A DNA stretch of 64,000 nucleotides from Bacteroidota bacterium (GTDB taxonomy: Bacteria > Bacteroidota > Bacteroidia > Flavobacteriales > Flavobacteriaceae), in assembly GCA_023387965.1 (NCBI GenBank), contig JAEWHE010000027.1, positions 62,001 to 126,000 on the forward strand. The letters run 5' to 3'. A program made the translations under genes and the position numbers. The notes under the pieces are model-generated. The model worked only from the letters and a program-made list of their open reading frames with translations. It searched no databases and was not told the origin of the DNA. This document shows, one piece after another, positions 25,503-34,306 of this stretch. Position 1 is the stretch's first letter, and each line of letters starts with the position of its first letter.

Positions 25503-26543
25503 ATGTACGACGAATTAGACGAAAAAAAATATTTGTACCTGCTGATTATCATCCCAATTGTGGTGCTGATTTATCTTTTCAATTTGTATTGGAAAAAGAA
25601 AAAACAGCGCGAATTTGGTGATTTGAATTTGGTCAAAAAACTTGCTCCAGAACATTCGGTTTTTAAATCAACCGTAAAACTTGTGATTGCTTTGTTGGGA
25701 TTTGCGTGTATTATTTTGGCTTTGGTTAACCCAAAAATTGGCGCCAAAACCGAAACCGTAAAACGAGAAGGAATCGATATTGTTTTTGCCATTGACGTTT
25801 CAAAATCGATGTTAGCAGAAGACGTCGCGCCAAACCGATTGGATAAAACCAAGCAAATTGTTTCGCAAATCATCAATCAGTTAGGAAGCGACAGAATTGG
25901 AATTGTAGCTTATGCCGGAAGCGCTTTCCCGGTTTTGCCCATCACCACTGATTATAGCGTTGCCAAAATGTTTTTGCAAAATATGAATCCCGGAATGGTA
26001 TCTTCACAAGGAACTTCTCTTGGCGAAGCGTTGCAACTTTCGGGTACATTTTTTGATGAAAACAGTAAAACCAGCAAATTGGTCATCATGGTTTCGGATG
26101 GAGAAGATCACGAAGAAGGCGTTGGTGATGCTGTTTCCGAAGCGGCAAAAAACGGACTGAAAATTATTACAATTGGCGTTGGAACCGAAAAAGGAGGACC
26201 AATTCCATTTAGAAGAAACGGCGTTGTGGAACGTTTTCAGCGTGATCAAAATGATGAAGTTGTGGTGACGAAACTCAATGAAGAAACGTTGAAAGAAATT
26301 GCTTCTGCCACAAAAGGCGGTTACGTTTTGGGCAACAACACCAAGCAAGTGGTTGATTATGTAAAAAATGCTTTGGAAAATATTGAAAAAACTGAATTTG
26401 AAGCTAAACAATTTGCCACTTATCAATCACAATTTCAATGGTTATTAGCGTTGGGATTTTTATTGTTATTCTTGGATATATTTTTATTAGAAAAGAAAAC
26501 ACGCTGGATTAAAAAGTTGAATTTATTTAATGAAAAGGAATAA
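25503..26543 (+). CDS. batB: BatB, membrane-anchored von Willebrand A protein
   Basis: A 346-residue paralogue of BatA: two N-terminal helices (LYLLIIIPIVVLIYLFNLYW and a second near 60-78), von Willebrand domain DIVFAIDVSKSM with MIDAS residues, SQGTSLGEAL and VSDGEDHEEG, then a C-terminal helix (WLLALGFLLLFLDIFLL) and short basic tail. It follows batA at once. Compared with BatA, the MIDAS Gly is replaced by Lys (DVSKS), which is common in BatB. Part of the same envelope complex; the stop codon is 1 base before the likely batC start or overlaps the longer one. Confidence 0.93.
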   Translation: MYDELDEKKYLYLLIIIPIVVLIYLFNLYWKKKKQREFGDLNLVKKLAPEHSVFKSTVKLVIALLGFACIILALVNPKIGAKTETVKREGIDIVFAIDVSKSMLAEDVAPNRLDKTKQIVSQIINQLGSDRIGIVAYAGSAFPVLPITTDYSVAKMFLQNMNPGMVSSQGTSLGEALQLSGTFFDENSKTSKLVIMVSDGEDHEEGVGDAVSEAAKNGLKIITIGVGTEKGGPIPFRRNGVVERFQRDQNDEVVVTKLNEETLKEIASATKGGYVLGNNTKQVVDYVKNALENIEKTEFEAKQFATYQSQFQWLLALGFLLLFLDIFLLEKKTRWIKKLNLFNEKE

Positions 26544-27315
26544 AATGAAGCAGTTGATTGCACTTTTTTTGATGATGATTCCCGGGTTGCTTCAATCGCA
26601 GGAAAAGGATAGAAATTTGCCAAAAGGAAACAACGAATTTGCCGATAAAAAATTTGCGGAAGCGGAAGCAGAATACAGAATTTCGGCTTCAAAAAATCCC
26701 GAGAAAGCCATGGCAAACTACAACTTGGGCAACTCAATTTACAAACAGAAACAACACGCAGAAGCCAAACGTGCGTATTTAACCGCGATTGAAAAAACTA
26801 CTGACAAAGCCCAAAAACACAAGGCTTTTCATAATTTGGGAAATATTTTCATGACCGAAAAAAAATACAGTGAAGCGGTAGAAGCCTATAAAAATGCGCT
26901 ACGAAATAATCCTGCCGATGAAGAAACGCGGTACAATTATGCTTTGGCTAAAGAATATTTGAAAAACAATCCCGAACCGCCAAAAGACAAGGACAAGGAT
27001 AAAAAAGACGAAAATAAAGATCAGAACAAAGACCAAAAGGATAAAAATCAGGGGAACGATCAACAAGATAAAAATCAGAACCAAGACCAAAATAAAAACG
27101 ACAAAAAGGACGGCAAAAACGACCAAGATAAAAATCAAAAACCGGAGGAGAAAGACAATAACGGACAACCAAAACCGCAACCCGGAAACAGTCCTTCGAA
27201 ACAAAGAATGGAGAATTTACTTGATGCGGTAAACAACGAAGAGAAAAAAATTCAGGATAAGGTAAACGCAAAAAAAACCAAGGGACGACCAGTTCCAACC
27301 GAAAAAGATTGGTAA
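26530..27315 (+). CDS. batC: BatC, exported TPR protein with Lys/Asp/Asn/Gln-rich tail
   Basis: A 261-residue exported protein. After a signal sequence come three TPR-like units (AMANYNLGNSIYKQ, HKAFHNLGNIFMTEKKY, ADEETRYNYALAKEYL), then about 75 residues of low-complexity KDKDK/QNKDQ sequence (roughly residues 155-228) and a basic C-terminus. The TPR part is expected to scaffold the Bat complex at the periplasmic face; the charged tail looks disordered. The given ATG overlaps batB by 14 bases; the ATG at 26545, one base after the batB stop, gives a shorter signal peptide (MKQLIALFLMMIPG) and may be the true start. Confidence 0.9.
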   Translation: MKRNKMKQLIALFLMMIPGLLQSQEKDRNLPKGNNEFADKKFAEAEAEYRISASKNPEKAMANYNLGNSIYKQKQHAEAKRAYLTAIEKTTDKAQKHKAFHNLGNIFMTEKKYSEAVEAYKNALRNNPADEETRYNYALAKEYLKNNPEPPKDKDKDKKDENKDQNKDQKDKNQGNDQQDKNQNQDQNKNDKKDGKNDQDKNQKPEEKDNNGQPKPQPGNSPSKQRMENLLDAVNNEEKKIQDKVNAKKTKGRPVPTEKDW

Positions 27316-27323
27316 TAGCAACA

Positions 27324-29132
27324 ATGAAGATGAGATATTTTTTTACAGCGCTTTTTTTAATTTTTTTCACCACGCTTTCGGCACAAGTTCAGTTCGAGGC
27401 GCGAGTGAACAAACAAAGTGTGGCGTTGAACGAGCGTTTCAGAATTGAATTTGCCATGAATGAAGATGGCGATAATTTTGTACCACCAAGCTTTGAAGGC
27501 TTCAGGATTGTTGGTGGTCCAAGTCAGCAGGTTAGCCAATCGTGGATTAACGGAAAAGCCTCGTTTCAAAAATCGTACATTTATATTTTGCTTCCCACGC
27601 AAAAAGGAAATCTTACCATTAAACAAGCGTCAATTGAAATTGATGGGCAGATTTATAAAACTTCGCCCATAAAAATTAATGTAACCAACGCTGTTGAACA
27701 ACCGCAAGATCCGTATGCCAATCCATACGGAAATCCGTATCAGCAGCAACAACAGCAGCAGCAATACCAACCTCCAGCAGATGGTGGCATTCATTTGGTA
27801 GCAGAGATTTCAAACGAAAATCCTTATGTAAACCAACCCATTACGGTCGTTTACAAATTGTATGTAAGCCACAACGCAAGCGTGAGAAATTGGCGCGAAA
27901 TGCAAAGTCCGAAGTTTAATGATTTTTGGAGCCAAAACATCGACATCAAAAATTTAGTTGTTGAAGAAGGAAAATTTAAAGGCGAAAATTATCGATACGT
28001 CGTGTTACGCAAAACGGTTTTGTACCCACAAAAGTCAGGCAGATTAACCATTGAACCGCTTACGTTAGATATTGCCGTAGATCAACCTACCGGAAAAAGA
28101 GATATTTTCGGACGACCACATTTTGTACCAACTAACAAAACTGTTTCGGCTGGAAAAAGATCCATCAACGTGAGAACGCTTCCCGAAAGTAAAAAACCGG
28201 AAGATTTTGGTGGAGCTGTCGGCAAATTTAATTTTGTGGTAAAACCTTCAAAAACAGAGTTGAAACACGGAGAATCTTTGGAGCTGGAAGTTTCGGTGTC
28301 GGGTAACGGAAATTTAAAATTATTTAATTTGCCAAAACCGGTTGTGCCAAGTGCTTTCGAGATGTACGACCCGGTTCATAATGAGCAGGTTTCCACGCCA
28401 CTTTCGGGAATGCAAGGAAAAATTTCTGACAAATATACCATCGTACCACAATTTCAAGGCGACTATACGATTAAAGGTTTGACTTTTTCTTATTTTGATT
28501 TGAGTTCAAATTCTTACAAAACCATTACTTCTAACGATATCAATGTAAAAGTTTTAGACGGTCCGATTGCCGGAAATGATGTGGCAAATGCTCAGGAAAC
28601 GAAAGGAAAACAAACCGTAAAAAAAGCAAATCAGTTTAAATTCATCGCCTTGAAAACCAACTTGGTTAACATGCAATCCGAAGAATTTTTAGGTTCGCCA
28701 TTTTTTTACTTAATGTTGCTGTTACCGCTATTGTTGATTCCGATTATCATTTTTGTTAGAAAGAAAAAAGAAGCCATCGACAGCGACGTCGTGGGGAACA
28801 AACGCAAATTATCGAGTCGATTGGCGAAGAAATATTTGGCGGAAGCCAGAAAACAAATTGGCAACAAAGAAGCCTTCTACATCGCACTTGAAAAAGCGTT
28901 GCACAATTTCTTGAAAGCCAAATTACACATCGAAACTTCGGAAATGAGCAAAGAAAAAATCCGTGAGATTTTGTTAGAAAGAAATGCGAAACCCGAAACA
29001 ATAGAGGATTTTATCAACCTCAGCGAAAGTTGCGAATTTGCCCGTTATGCACCGTCATCTTCCACCGCAATTCAGGAGGATTACGAACGTGCTGGAACGA
29101 TAATTTCTGAACTCGAAAAGCAAATTTCTTAA
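27324..29132 (+). CDS. batD: BatD, oxygen-tolerance family membrane protein
   Basis: A 602-residue protein: signal peptide MKMRYFFTALFLIFFTTLSAQ, two or three BatD beta domains (VQFEARVNKQSVALNERFRI, a second starting near ISNENPYVNQPITVVYKLYV, a third near FVVKPSKTELKHGESLELEV), a Gln-rich linker (QQQQQQQ near residue 135), one membrane helix near residue 455 and a cytoplasmic C-terminal helical domain. The ATG used here is preferred to an in-frame TTG five codons upstream that overlaps batC. BatD is a large periplasmic partner of the Bat von Willebrand proteins. It is followed by batE after 13 bases. Confidence 0.93.
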   Translation: MKMRYFFTALFLIFFTTLSAQVQFEARVNKQSVALNERFRIEFAMNEDGDNFVPPSFEGFRIVGGPSQQVSQSWINGKASFQKSYIYILLPTQKGNLTIKQASIEIDGQIYKTSPIKINVTNAVEQPQDPYANPYGNPYQQQQQQQQYQPPADGGIHLVAEISNENPYVNQPITVVYKLYVSHNASVRNWREMQSPKFNDFWSQNIDIKNLVVEEGKFKGENYRYVVLRKTVLYPQKSGRLTIEPLTLDIAVDQPTGKRDIFGRPHFVPTNKTVSAGKRSINVRTLPESKKPEDFGGAVGKFNFVVKPSKTELKHGESLELEVSVSGNGNLKLFNLPKPVVPSAFEMYDPVHNEQVSTPLSGMQGKISDKYTIVPQFQGDYTIKGLTFSYFDLSSNSYKTITSNDINVKVLDGPIAGNDVANAQETKGKQTVKKANQFKFIALKTNLVNMQSEEFLGSPFFYLMLLLPLLLIPIIIFVRKKKEAIDSDVVGNKRKLSSRLAKKYLAEARKQIGNKEAFYIALEKALHNFLKAKLHIETSEMSKEKIREILLERNAKPETIEDFINLSESCEFARYAPSSSTAIQEDYERAGTIISELEKQIS

Positions 29133-29145
29133 GTCGAAAAAAGTT

Positions 29146-29895
29146 ATGATGAAGAATTTAGCCTACCTAATATTGTTGTTGATGTCCCCACTTTCTTGGG
29201 CACAAGACGCATTTGACAAAGGAAATAATTTCTACGAAAAAGAAAATTACGAGCAAGCCATCCAGCAATATGAATTGGTTTTAAAGCAAGGAAAACATTC
29301 GGCAGAATTGTATTTTAATCTCGGGAACGCTTATTACAAACTCAATAAAACGGCTCCGGCAATTTACAATTTTGAAAAAGCTTTGTTGCTCAATCCTGGT
29401 TTTTCAGATGCTAAAAACAATTTGCAATTTGCCCAAAACCGAACAATTGACGACATCAAACCTGTAGAAAAAACAGGGTTTAATAATTGGTTTAACCAAA
29501 TTTTAGCCTCGCATACGTATAACGGTTGGGCAACGATTGCGGTAGTACTTTCTATCGTGTTCTTGCTGTTTTTTATAGGTTATTATTTTACCTCAAAAAC
29601 GTGGCTCAAGCGAACTTTTTTCACGCTTTTATTGTTGTCCTTTATCGCCATGATTGTGGTGGTTAGTTTGGCTTTCGCCGAAAAATCTCGTTTTGAAAAA
29701 GACCGTCCGGCAATAGTATTCCAGTCAGTTTTAGTGGTAAAAGCCGAACCAAAAGACAATGCTACTGACGCTTTCGTGATACACGAAGGAACACGGGTTC
29801 AGATCACGGAAGAATTGAAGAATTGGCAAAAAATTCAATTGGCGGATGAAAAAGAAGGTTGGGTTTTAAAAAATGCCGTGAAAGAAATTAAGTAG
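29146..29895 (+). CDS. batE: BatE, TPR and SH3-domain membrane protein
   Basis: A 249-residue protein: signal peptide (MKNLAYLILLLMSPLSWAQ), two TPR units (NFYEKENYEQAIQQYELVL and AELYFNLGNAYYKLNKTAPA), two membrane helices near residues 120-145 and 150-175, and a C-terminal bacterial SH3-like domain (VVKAEPKDNATDAFVIHEGTRVQI ... GWVLKNAV). This is the last Bat gene. Its stop codon overlaps the stop of the oppositely oriented cvpA-like gene by eight bases, leaving no room for a separate terminator, so transcripts of the two probably overlap at the 3' ends. Confidence 0.92.
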   Translation: MMKNLAYLILLLMSPLSWAQDAFDKGNNFYEKENYEQAIQQYELVLKQGKHSAELYFNLGNAYYKLNKTAPAIYNFEKALLLNPGFSDAKNNLQFAQNRTIDDIKPVEKTGFNNWFNQILASHTYNGWATIAVVLSIVFLLFFIGYYFTSKTWLKRTFFTLLLLSFIAMIVVVSLAFAEKSRFEKDRPAIVFQSVLVVKAEPKDNATDAFVIHEGTRVQITEELKNWQKIQLADEKEGWVLKNAVKEIK

Positions 29896-30403
29896 TTTTT
29901 TCTTCCGTTTTCAATGCTTCAAACCATTCTTGGAAAACCGGATAAACAATTTCGGAAACTTTTAAAATAGGATTGTAAAACAAAGAATTGTCTAACGTTT
30001 CTTGTTTGGCGAGAACATTCGTCGAATTTATTTTTGCGAAAAGCGCCAAAACAAAACTTAAAATTACACACATTTTAAGCACGCCAAAAACCGCTCCGGC
30101 AATTTTATTAATCAATCCCAAAGCTGCCAAACTTGCGATTGTGGTGAAGAATTTTGCCAAAAGCGAAATACCCAAAACCACCAAAATAAACGTGATGATA
30201 AATGCCCCAATCGCAATGTTTTTCGGGTTCCAAGAAAACCAATCGCTTAAAATTTCGGCAGTCAAAAACGAGAATTTTATGGCGATATACAAACCTAGAA
30301 GCAACGAAAAAAACGAAGCGACTTCCACAAAAAAGCCGTTAAAAAGCCCACGAATGCAGCCGTAAGCCAAAATAATTCCGAGAACAATATCTAAAAATCC
30401 CAT
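29888..30403 (-). CDS. CvpA family membrane protein
   Basis: A 171-residue inner-membrane protein with four helices, starting MGFLDIVLGIILAYGCIRGLFNG, the typical CvpA opening; upstream in-frame codons would add a non-hydrophobic stretch and cross the divergent promoter, so they are rejected. CvpA proteins are linked to envelope homeostasis and colicin V production in E. coli, mechanism unclear. LLGLYIAIKFS, a conserved Gly-rich segment and the terminal region YPVFQEWFEAL are all present. Divergent from the next gene with about 95 bases between. Confidence 0.9.
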   Translation of the reverse strand: MGFLDIVLGIILAYGCIRGLFNGFFVEVASFFSLLLGLYIAIKFSFLTAEILSDWFSWNPKNIAIGAFIITFILVVLGISLLAKFFTTIASLAALGLINKIAGAVFGVLKMCVILSFVLALFAKINSTNVLAKQETLDNSLFYNPILKVSEIVYPVFQEWFEALKTEEKTT

Positions 30404-30462
30404 GTTGAGGTGTAAATGTGTGGCAAGATAAAAGTCTTTCTGAACAAAAACAAAAACAAGCG

Positions 30463-30470
30463 TATCTTTG
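30463..30470 (+). promoter_or_regulatory. -7 box TATCTTTG for the gene at 30.5 kb
   Basis: Exact TAnnTTTG followed by GC, 29 bases before the start codon, with TTTC 22 bases upstream as a weak -33 candidate. Lies in the divergent spacer with the cvpA-like gene. Confidence 0.5.
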
Positions 30471-30498
30471 CCCTCACACTTTAAAAAAACTGACAAAA

Positions 30499-30855
30499 AT
30501 GTCTCGAGATATACAACTCAAAGAACGCTGGGAAAATCTGGTGCAAAAACTTTCGGCTCAATTTGCTGATGGCGATGACCTCGATTTGGATTCCATTATC
30601 TATTTAATTGGCGTTCAGGAACTTGGAAAGGTTCACCAAAAATTTAAAAAAGACGAAAAAGTAAATTTAATGCACATCGCTATTTGCCGTTTGCTCGAAC
30701 CTTATGGTTTTTACGAATTTGATTTTTTTGACCGCGACGGTTGGCCGCATTACAAAGTAAAAGAAGAATTGCCTTCGCTGAAAGCCGGCGAACAGTCGGT
30801 TTTAATGAAGGAAGCCATTGTCAATTATTTTCTGGAACGAAATTTTATTGAATAA
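30499..30855 (+). CDS. Conserved small protein of unknown function
   Basis: A 118-residue acidic, helix-rich cytoplasmic protein starting MSRDIQLKERWENLVQKL; the start is preferred over a longer in-frame extension that overlaps the promoter. Visible features: DLDLDSIIYLIGVQELG, a Lys-rich QKFKKDEKVNLMH and LLEPYGFYEFDFFDRDGWPHYK, with several aromatic residues. No named domain recognised. It lies 59 bases before pheS, which has its own promoter box, and I recall similar small proteins beside pheS in flavobacteria, but this needs a search. Good codon pattern makes the gene likely real. Confidence 0.8.
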   Translation: MSRDIQLKERWENLVQKLSAQFADGDDLDLDSIIYLIGVQELGKVHQKFKKDEKVNLMHIAICRLLEPYGFYEFDFFDRDGWPHYKVKEELPSLKAGEQSVLMKEAIVNYFLERNFIE

Positions 30856-30886
30856 AAACTTGGCTTTCTGTTTCGTTTAAAAATAG

Positions 30887-30894
30887 TAAATTTG
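30887..30894 (+). promoter_or_regulatory. -7 box TAAATTTG for pheS
   Basis: Exact TAnnTTTG followed by CA, 20 bases before the pheS start; TTGG at 30860-30863 is a possible -33 element with 23-base spacing. Confidence 0.5.
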
Positions 30895-30914
30895 CACTCT
30901 TACAAAATGTACCG

Positions 30915-31934
30915 ATGATTGACAAAATAAAAAATTATATTGCTGAAGCAGAAGCTTTCCAAACCACTTCAAAAGATGAACTTGAAGCTTTCCGAATTAA
31001 ATTTCTCGGAAGCAAAGGCCTTTTGAAAGATTTTTTTGCCGAATTTAAAAATGTTCCAAATGATCAGAAAAAAGAATTCGGTCAAGTCATCAATGCATTA
31101 AAATCTGCCGCCGAAGAAAAGGTAAAAACGTTGCAGGAAACCTTCGAAAGTCAGCAAGAATCTGCCGGAATTTATGGCGATCTTTCGCGTCCGGGAGAAC
31201 CGTTTGCCATTGGTTCGCGACACCCGATTTCCATCGTAAAAAATCAAATGATCGATATTTTTTCGCAAATTGGTTTCAACGTTTCCGAAGGTCCGGAAAT
31301 TGAAGACGATTGGCACAATTTCACCGCACTAAATCTTCCTGAATATCATCCTGCAAGAGACATGCAAGACACGTTTTTCATCCAAACCAACCCCGATGTG
31401 TTGCTTAGAACCCACACGTCATCGGTTCAGGTTCGTTACATGGAAAACAACAAACCGCCAATCCGAACCATTTCGCCAGGTCGCGTTTTCCGTAACGAAG
31501 CCGTTTCCTCGCGTTCGCATTGCATTTTCCACCAAGTGGAAGGTTTGTACATCGACAAAGACGTTTCATTTGCCGATTTAAAGCAAACGTTGCTCTATTT
31601 CACCAAGGAAATGTTCGGAAAATCAAAAATCCGCCTTCGTCCGTCGTACTTTCCGTTTACCGAACCAAGTGCCGAAATCGACATTTATTGGGGTCTAAAA
31701 ACCGAAACCGATTACCGAATTACCAAAGGAACCGGCTGGCTCGAAATTGGAGGTTGCGGAATGGTAGATCCAAACGTACTCAAAAATTGCGGCATCAACC
31801 CCGATGAATTCACAGGTTTCGCCTTCGGAATGGGAATCGAAAGAATCGCCATGTTGTTGTACCAAATTGGCGACATCCGCATGTTCTATGAAAACGACAT
31901 CCGATTCCTCGAACAATTCAAAACGAGCATTTAA
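30915..31934 (+). CDS. pheS: Phenylalanyl-tRNA synthetase alpha subunit
   Basis: A 339-residue PheS, the catalytic subunit that charges tRNA-Phe with PheT. The N-terminal coiled-coil tRNA arm (about residues 1-85) is followed by the class II core: HPISIVKNQMIDIF, GPEIEDDWHNFTALN, the motif 2 region FRNEAVSSRSHCIFHQ, and motif 3 GFAFGMGIERIAMLLY. Length is normal. pheT is not adjacent, as often in Bacteroidetes. The downstream spacer holds word repeats and repeat copy E, so no operon partner is evident on this side. Confidence 0.97.
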   Translation: MIDKIKNYIAEAEAFQTTSKDELEAFRIKFLGSKGLLKDFFAEFKNVPNDQKKEFGQVINALKSAAEEKVKTLQETFESQQESAGIYGDLSRPGEPFAIGSRHPISIVKNQMIDIFSQIGFNVSEGPEIEDDWHNFTALNLPEYHPARDMQDTFFIQTNPDVLLRTHTSSVQVRYMENNKPPIRTISPGRVFRNEAVSSRSHCIFHQVEGLYIDKDVSFADLKQTLLYFTKEMFGKSKIRLRPSYFPFTEPSAEIDIYWGLKTETDYRITKGTGWLEIGGCGMVDPNVLKNCGINPDEFTGFAFGMGIERIAMLLYQIGDIRMFYENDIRFLEQFKTSI

Positions 31935-32239
31935 AAGCTGTGAGCGATAAGCAGAAAGCCGTAAGCTAGAATTTCAGCGACAAAATTCGTCACTGAAAAC
32001 TTATTACTGAAAACTGCCAACTAATAAGGAGCGAAAGGGTTGGGCATTTTCAGCCATCCATTTTCCCGCTTTCCGCAGTAGCTTTTCTCTCCCAAAAAAG
32101 CTTTGCCTTCAGGGAGAGAAAAGGCTACTTTGCTGCAATCGGGGCTAAAAGTAAACCATAAAACGCAACGGTCAAACCAGGACTTTAATTTCTTTGGCAT
32201 CACCCTTGAACTTTGAACGTTAAACTTCAAATAAAAACA
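31935..32239. other. 305-bp spacer after pheS filled by repeats
   Basis: No gene seen. First 90 bases are word repeats (AGCTGTGAGCGATAAGCAG, then CACTGAAAACTTATTACTGA), followed by structured repeat copy E, then about 75 AT-rich bases up to the next start codon. Confidence 0.6.
32027..32160 (-). repeat. Structured dispersed repeat, copy E
   Basis: Minus-strand order: box AGCCCCGAT (32138-32146), outer stem AGTAGC/GCTACT (32077-32082, 32124-32129), inner stem TTTTCTCTCCC/GGGAGAGAAAA (32083-32093, 32112-32122), box GCGGAAAGCGGGAA (32063-32076), GGCATTTT motif in plus sense at 32043-32050 and outer end AGGAGCG (32027-32033). The longest, best-paired stem on this side. Confidence 0.8.
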
Positions 32240-32647
32240 ATGAAAAAAGACATCATCATACCAAAAGTAGAAAACGTATTCCTTGCTGCAGTCCAAGAAT
32301 GGAACGACGACTTTATGGAAAAAGTTTGGAACGTTTACCTCATCAACGACTCCGATTTTGACATCGACAGCGTGATGGTCGTTTCAAAAGCGTTTGGGAA
32401 CATCAACGGCGAAATGAAAAAAACATCGTTGCTTCGTCACGCGTTCGTAAAAGTTCCTTCGGTTTCAGTAGTAAAAGTAGAGATGGTCGAGAAAAGCGTT
32501 TTGGCACTCAATAACGAATTCATGGTTACTTATTTCATAGGGAATACTTTATACGACAAAAAATTTATTTTCCGCACCAACACCATCAACGAAAGAGGTA
32601 CTGAAGAAGTGCCTATTTTGTTTGTTCCTGGTGTGATTGTGAGGTAA
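32240..32647 (+). CDS. Conserved protein of unknown function
   Basis: A 135-residue soluble protein beginning MKKDIIIPKVENVFLAAVQEWN, preferred over an ATG nine codons upstream in AT-rich spacer. It is beta-rich: EKVWNVYLINDSDFDIDSVMVVSKAFG, VPSVSVVKVEMVEKSVLAL and NEFMVTYFIGNTLYDKKFIFR. No signal or membrane segment and no named family recognised. It follows pheS after a repeat-filled spacer and is convergent with a membrane protein gene only six bases away. Function cannot be inferred. Confidence 0.8.
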   Translation: MKKDIIIPKVENVFLAAVQEWNDDFMEKVWNVYLINDSDFDIDSVMVVSKAFGNINGEMKKTSLLRHAFVKVPSVSVVKVEMVEKSVLALNNEFMVTYFIGNTLYDKKFIFRTNTINERGTEEVPILFVPGVIVR

Positions 32648-32653
32648 TGTTTG

Positions 32654-33274
32654 CTAACCGTTTTTTCTGAAAATAGTAAAATAAACTATTGGAGCGTAGA
32701 TTAGAACCGCAACTAAAAGAGGTACTACAAAGGATTTCGCTTGATATTTTTTATCCTTGGGAAATTTTTTTTCGTGAATGAGATGTAATCCCAAAACTCC
32801 CAAGAGTGAAAAGAAAAAAGTTGATTTTCTATTGTAAATTTCTTCAATATAATCAACGAGAAATATTTGAATAATAGTGTAAATTACGCCGAAAGCCAAC
32901 GAAAAGTACAATCCTTTCTTTTTAGAAATTTTTGCGAAATTTATACTTTGTAAAACGGCCCCAAAAATCACTCCGAACAATATACTAAAAACCCAAATTA
33001 CTTTATTAGTATATAGCTTTATTGCAGTTTCGTCAGAAGTTAAGTTTTTATCCCATCTGTTTTTGTTGTCAGAATTTTCAAAAGCTGTTTTTTGTCTTTT
33101 AGATTCAATTAAGTTTTTGATTCTGCTAGTTTCTTCATCTGAAAACAAATGCCCTCTTTCTCTCAATATCGAAGACGCATATTCAATAGCGTCAGGAGTG
33201 AATCTACTTTCTGGTGCAATGTAAGTCATCAATTCAGCATCACGTAGTTTCTCGAGAACGCTTGTTTTTACCAT
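32654..33274 (-). CDS. Multi-pass membrane protein of unknown function
   Basis: A 206-residue protein. The N-terminal 60 residues (VLEKLRDAELMTYIAPESRFTPDAIEYASSILRERGH) match the common helical motif in which a partly extended Tyr/Phe-rich repeat ends with Leu-x-x-Arg-Gly, seen at the start of various Bacteroidetes membrane proteins; four membrane helices follow (about 95-115, 122-142, 147-165 and 180-200). No catalytic motif visible. Convergent with the gene on the right-hand strand and 13 bases downstream of the TerC-family gene, so it probably shares that transcript. Role unknown. Confidence 0.75.
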   Translation of the reverse strand: MVKTSVLEKLRDAELMTYIAPESRFTPDAIEYASSILRERGHLFSDEETSRIKNLIESKRQKTAFENSDNKNRWDKNLTSDETAIKLYTNKVIWVFSILFGVIFGAVLQSINFAKISKKKGLYFSLAFGVIYTIIQIFLVDYIEEIYNRKSTFFFSLLGVLGLHLIHEKKFPKDKKYQAKSFVVPLLVAVLIYAPIVYFTIFRKNG

Positions 33275-33286
33275 ACCTGATGTTTT

Positions 33287-34285
33287 TCACTCCTTTTCCT
33301 TAATCGGAAAAACCAAAGACGCCACAACCGATAAAATCAAAACGCCTCCCACAACCATCAACGATACTGGCGACGGAATGTGATAAAACGGATTAATCAA
33401 CATCTTCACCCCAATAAACGCCAAAATGATCGCCAAGCCATATTTCAATCGGCTGAACATATGCATGAAGTTAGCCAATAAAAAATACAAAGCTCTTAAA
33501 CCTAAAATTGCAAAAATATTCGAGGTATAAAGGATAAACGGATCATCTGGAGCGATGGCAAAAATCGCAGGAATCGAATCGACCGCAAAAATTAAGTCAG
33601 TGAATTCAATAACAGCAACTACAACTAACAAAGGCGTTGCCATTCTCACACCATTCTTTACGGTAAAAAATTTATCACCATCATAGTTGTCACTAACTTT
33701 AAAAAATTTGTGTACAATTCTGGCTCCCGGACTTTTAGAAAAATCTTTGTCGCCATCATCGTCATCATTGGCAAACCACGATTTGACTCCGGCAATCACT
33801 AAAAATATTCCGAAAATTGAAAGAATCACATTGATTTTGACCATTTGACCAAAAACTTCCATTTCCGGCAAATACGTAAGGTTGATAAGTTTGACACCTG
33901 TAAAAATAAAGATTGCCCTAAAAACTAAAGCACCAATAATTCCCCAAAATAACACTTTGTGATGCAAATGTTTCGGCACATTAAAGTATCCAAAAACTAA
34001 AATAAACACGAACAAATTATCTACCGAAAGCGCCTTTTCAATCCAATATGCGGATTGAAATTGAGTAAAACGGTCAATTCCCATCAGGTAATAAATAATC
34101 GCACTGAAACCCATTGCCATTGAAATCCAGACAATCGACCAGATCAAAGCTTCCTTGTTAGAAATCACGTGGCTTTTTTTGTTGAAAACACCCAAGTCTA
34201 ATAAAAGCATCACAAAAATTGCGACACCAAACCCGGTTAAAATTCCCGGATGATTAATGAGGTGATCGTGTTGACCTGTTTGCAT
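33287..34285 (-). CDS. TerC/Alx family membrane protein
   Basis: A 332-residue protein with about nine membrane helices and the TerC signatures: WIEKALSVDNLFVFILVFGYF, the acidic VVVAVIEFTDLIFAVDSIPAIFAI and FILYTSNIFAILGLRALYFLL. TerC/Alx proteins are now tied to manganese export or metal loading of exported enzymes, and historically to tellurite resistance. The acidic residues in the two helices with EKALSVDN and EFTDLIFAVDSIPA are kept. No Mn riboswitch-like leader was seen upstream, where only 21 bases separate it from gpsA, so it is read from the gpsA transcript. Confidence 0.93.
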   Translation of the reverse strand: MQTGQHDHLINHPGILTGFGVAIFVMLLLDLGVFNKKSHVISNKEALIWSIVWISMAMGFSAIIYYLMGIDRFTQFQSAYWIEKALSVDNLFVFILVFGYFNVPKHLHHKVLFWGIIGALVFRAIFIFTGVKLINLTYLPEMEVFGQMVKINVILSIFGIFLVIAGVKSWFANDDDDGDKDFSKSPGARIVHKFFKVSDNYDGDKFFTVKNGVRMATPLLVVVAVIEFTDLIFAVDSIPAIFAIAPDDPFILYTSNIFAILGLRALYFLLANFMHMFSRLKYGLAIILAFIGVKMLINPFYHIPSPVSLMVVGGVLILSVVASLVFPIKEKE

Positions 34286-34306
34286 ATAATTTAATTTATT
34301 TGGAGA

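Noticed and set aside
26899..27373. Hydrophobic minus-strand frames opposite batC
   Set aside because: They are the complement of the KD/NQ-rich tail of BatC, which automatically reads as Leu/Ile/Val/Phe-rich; no independent coding evidence.
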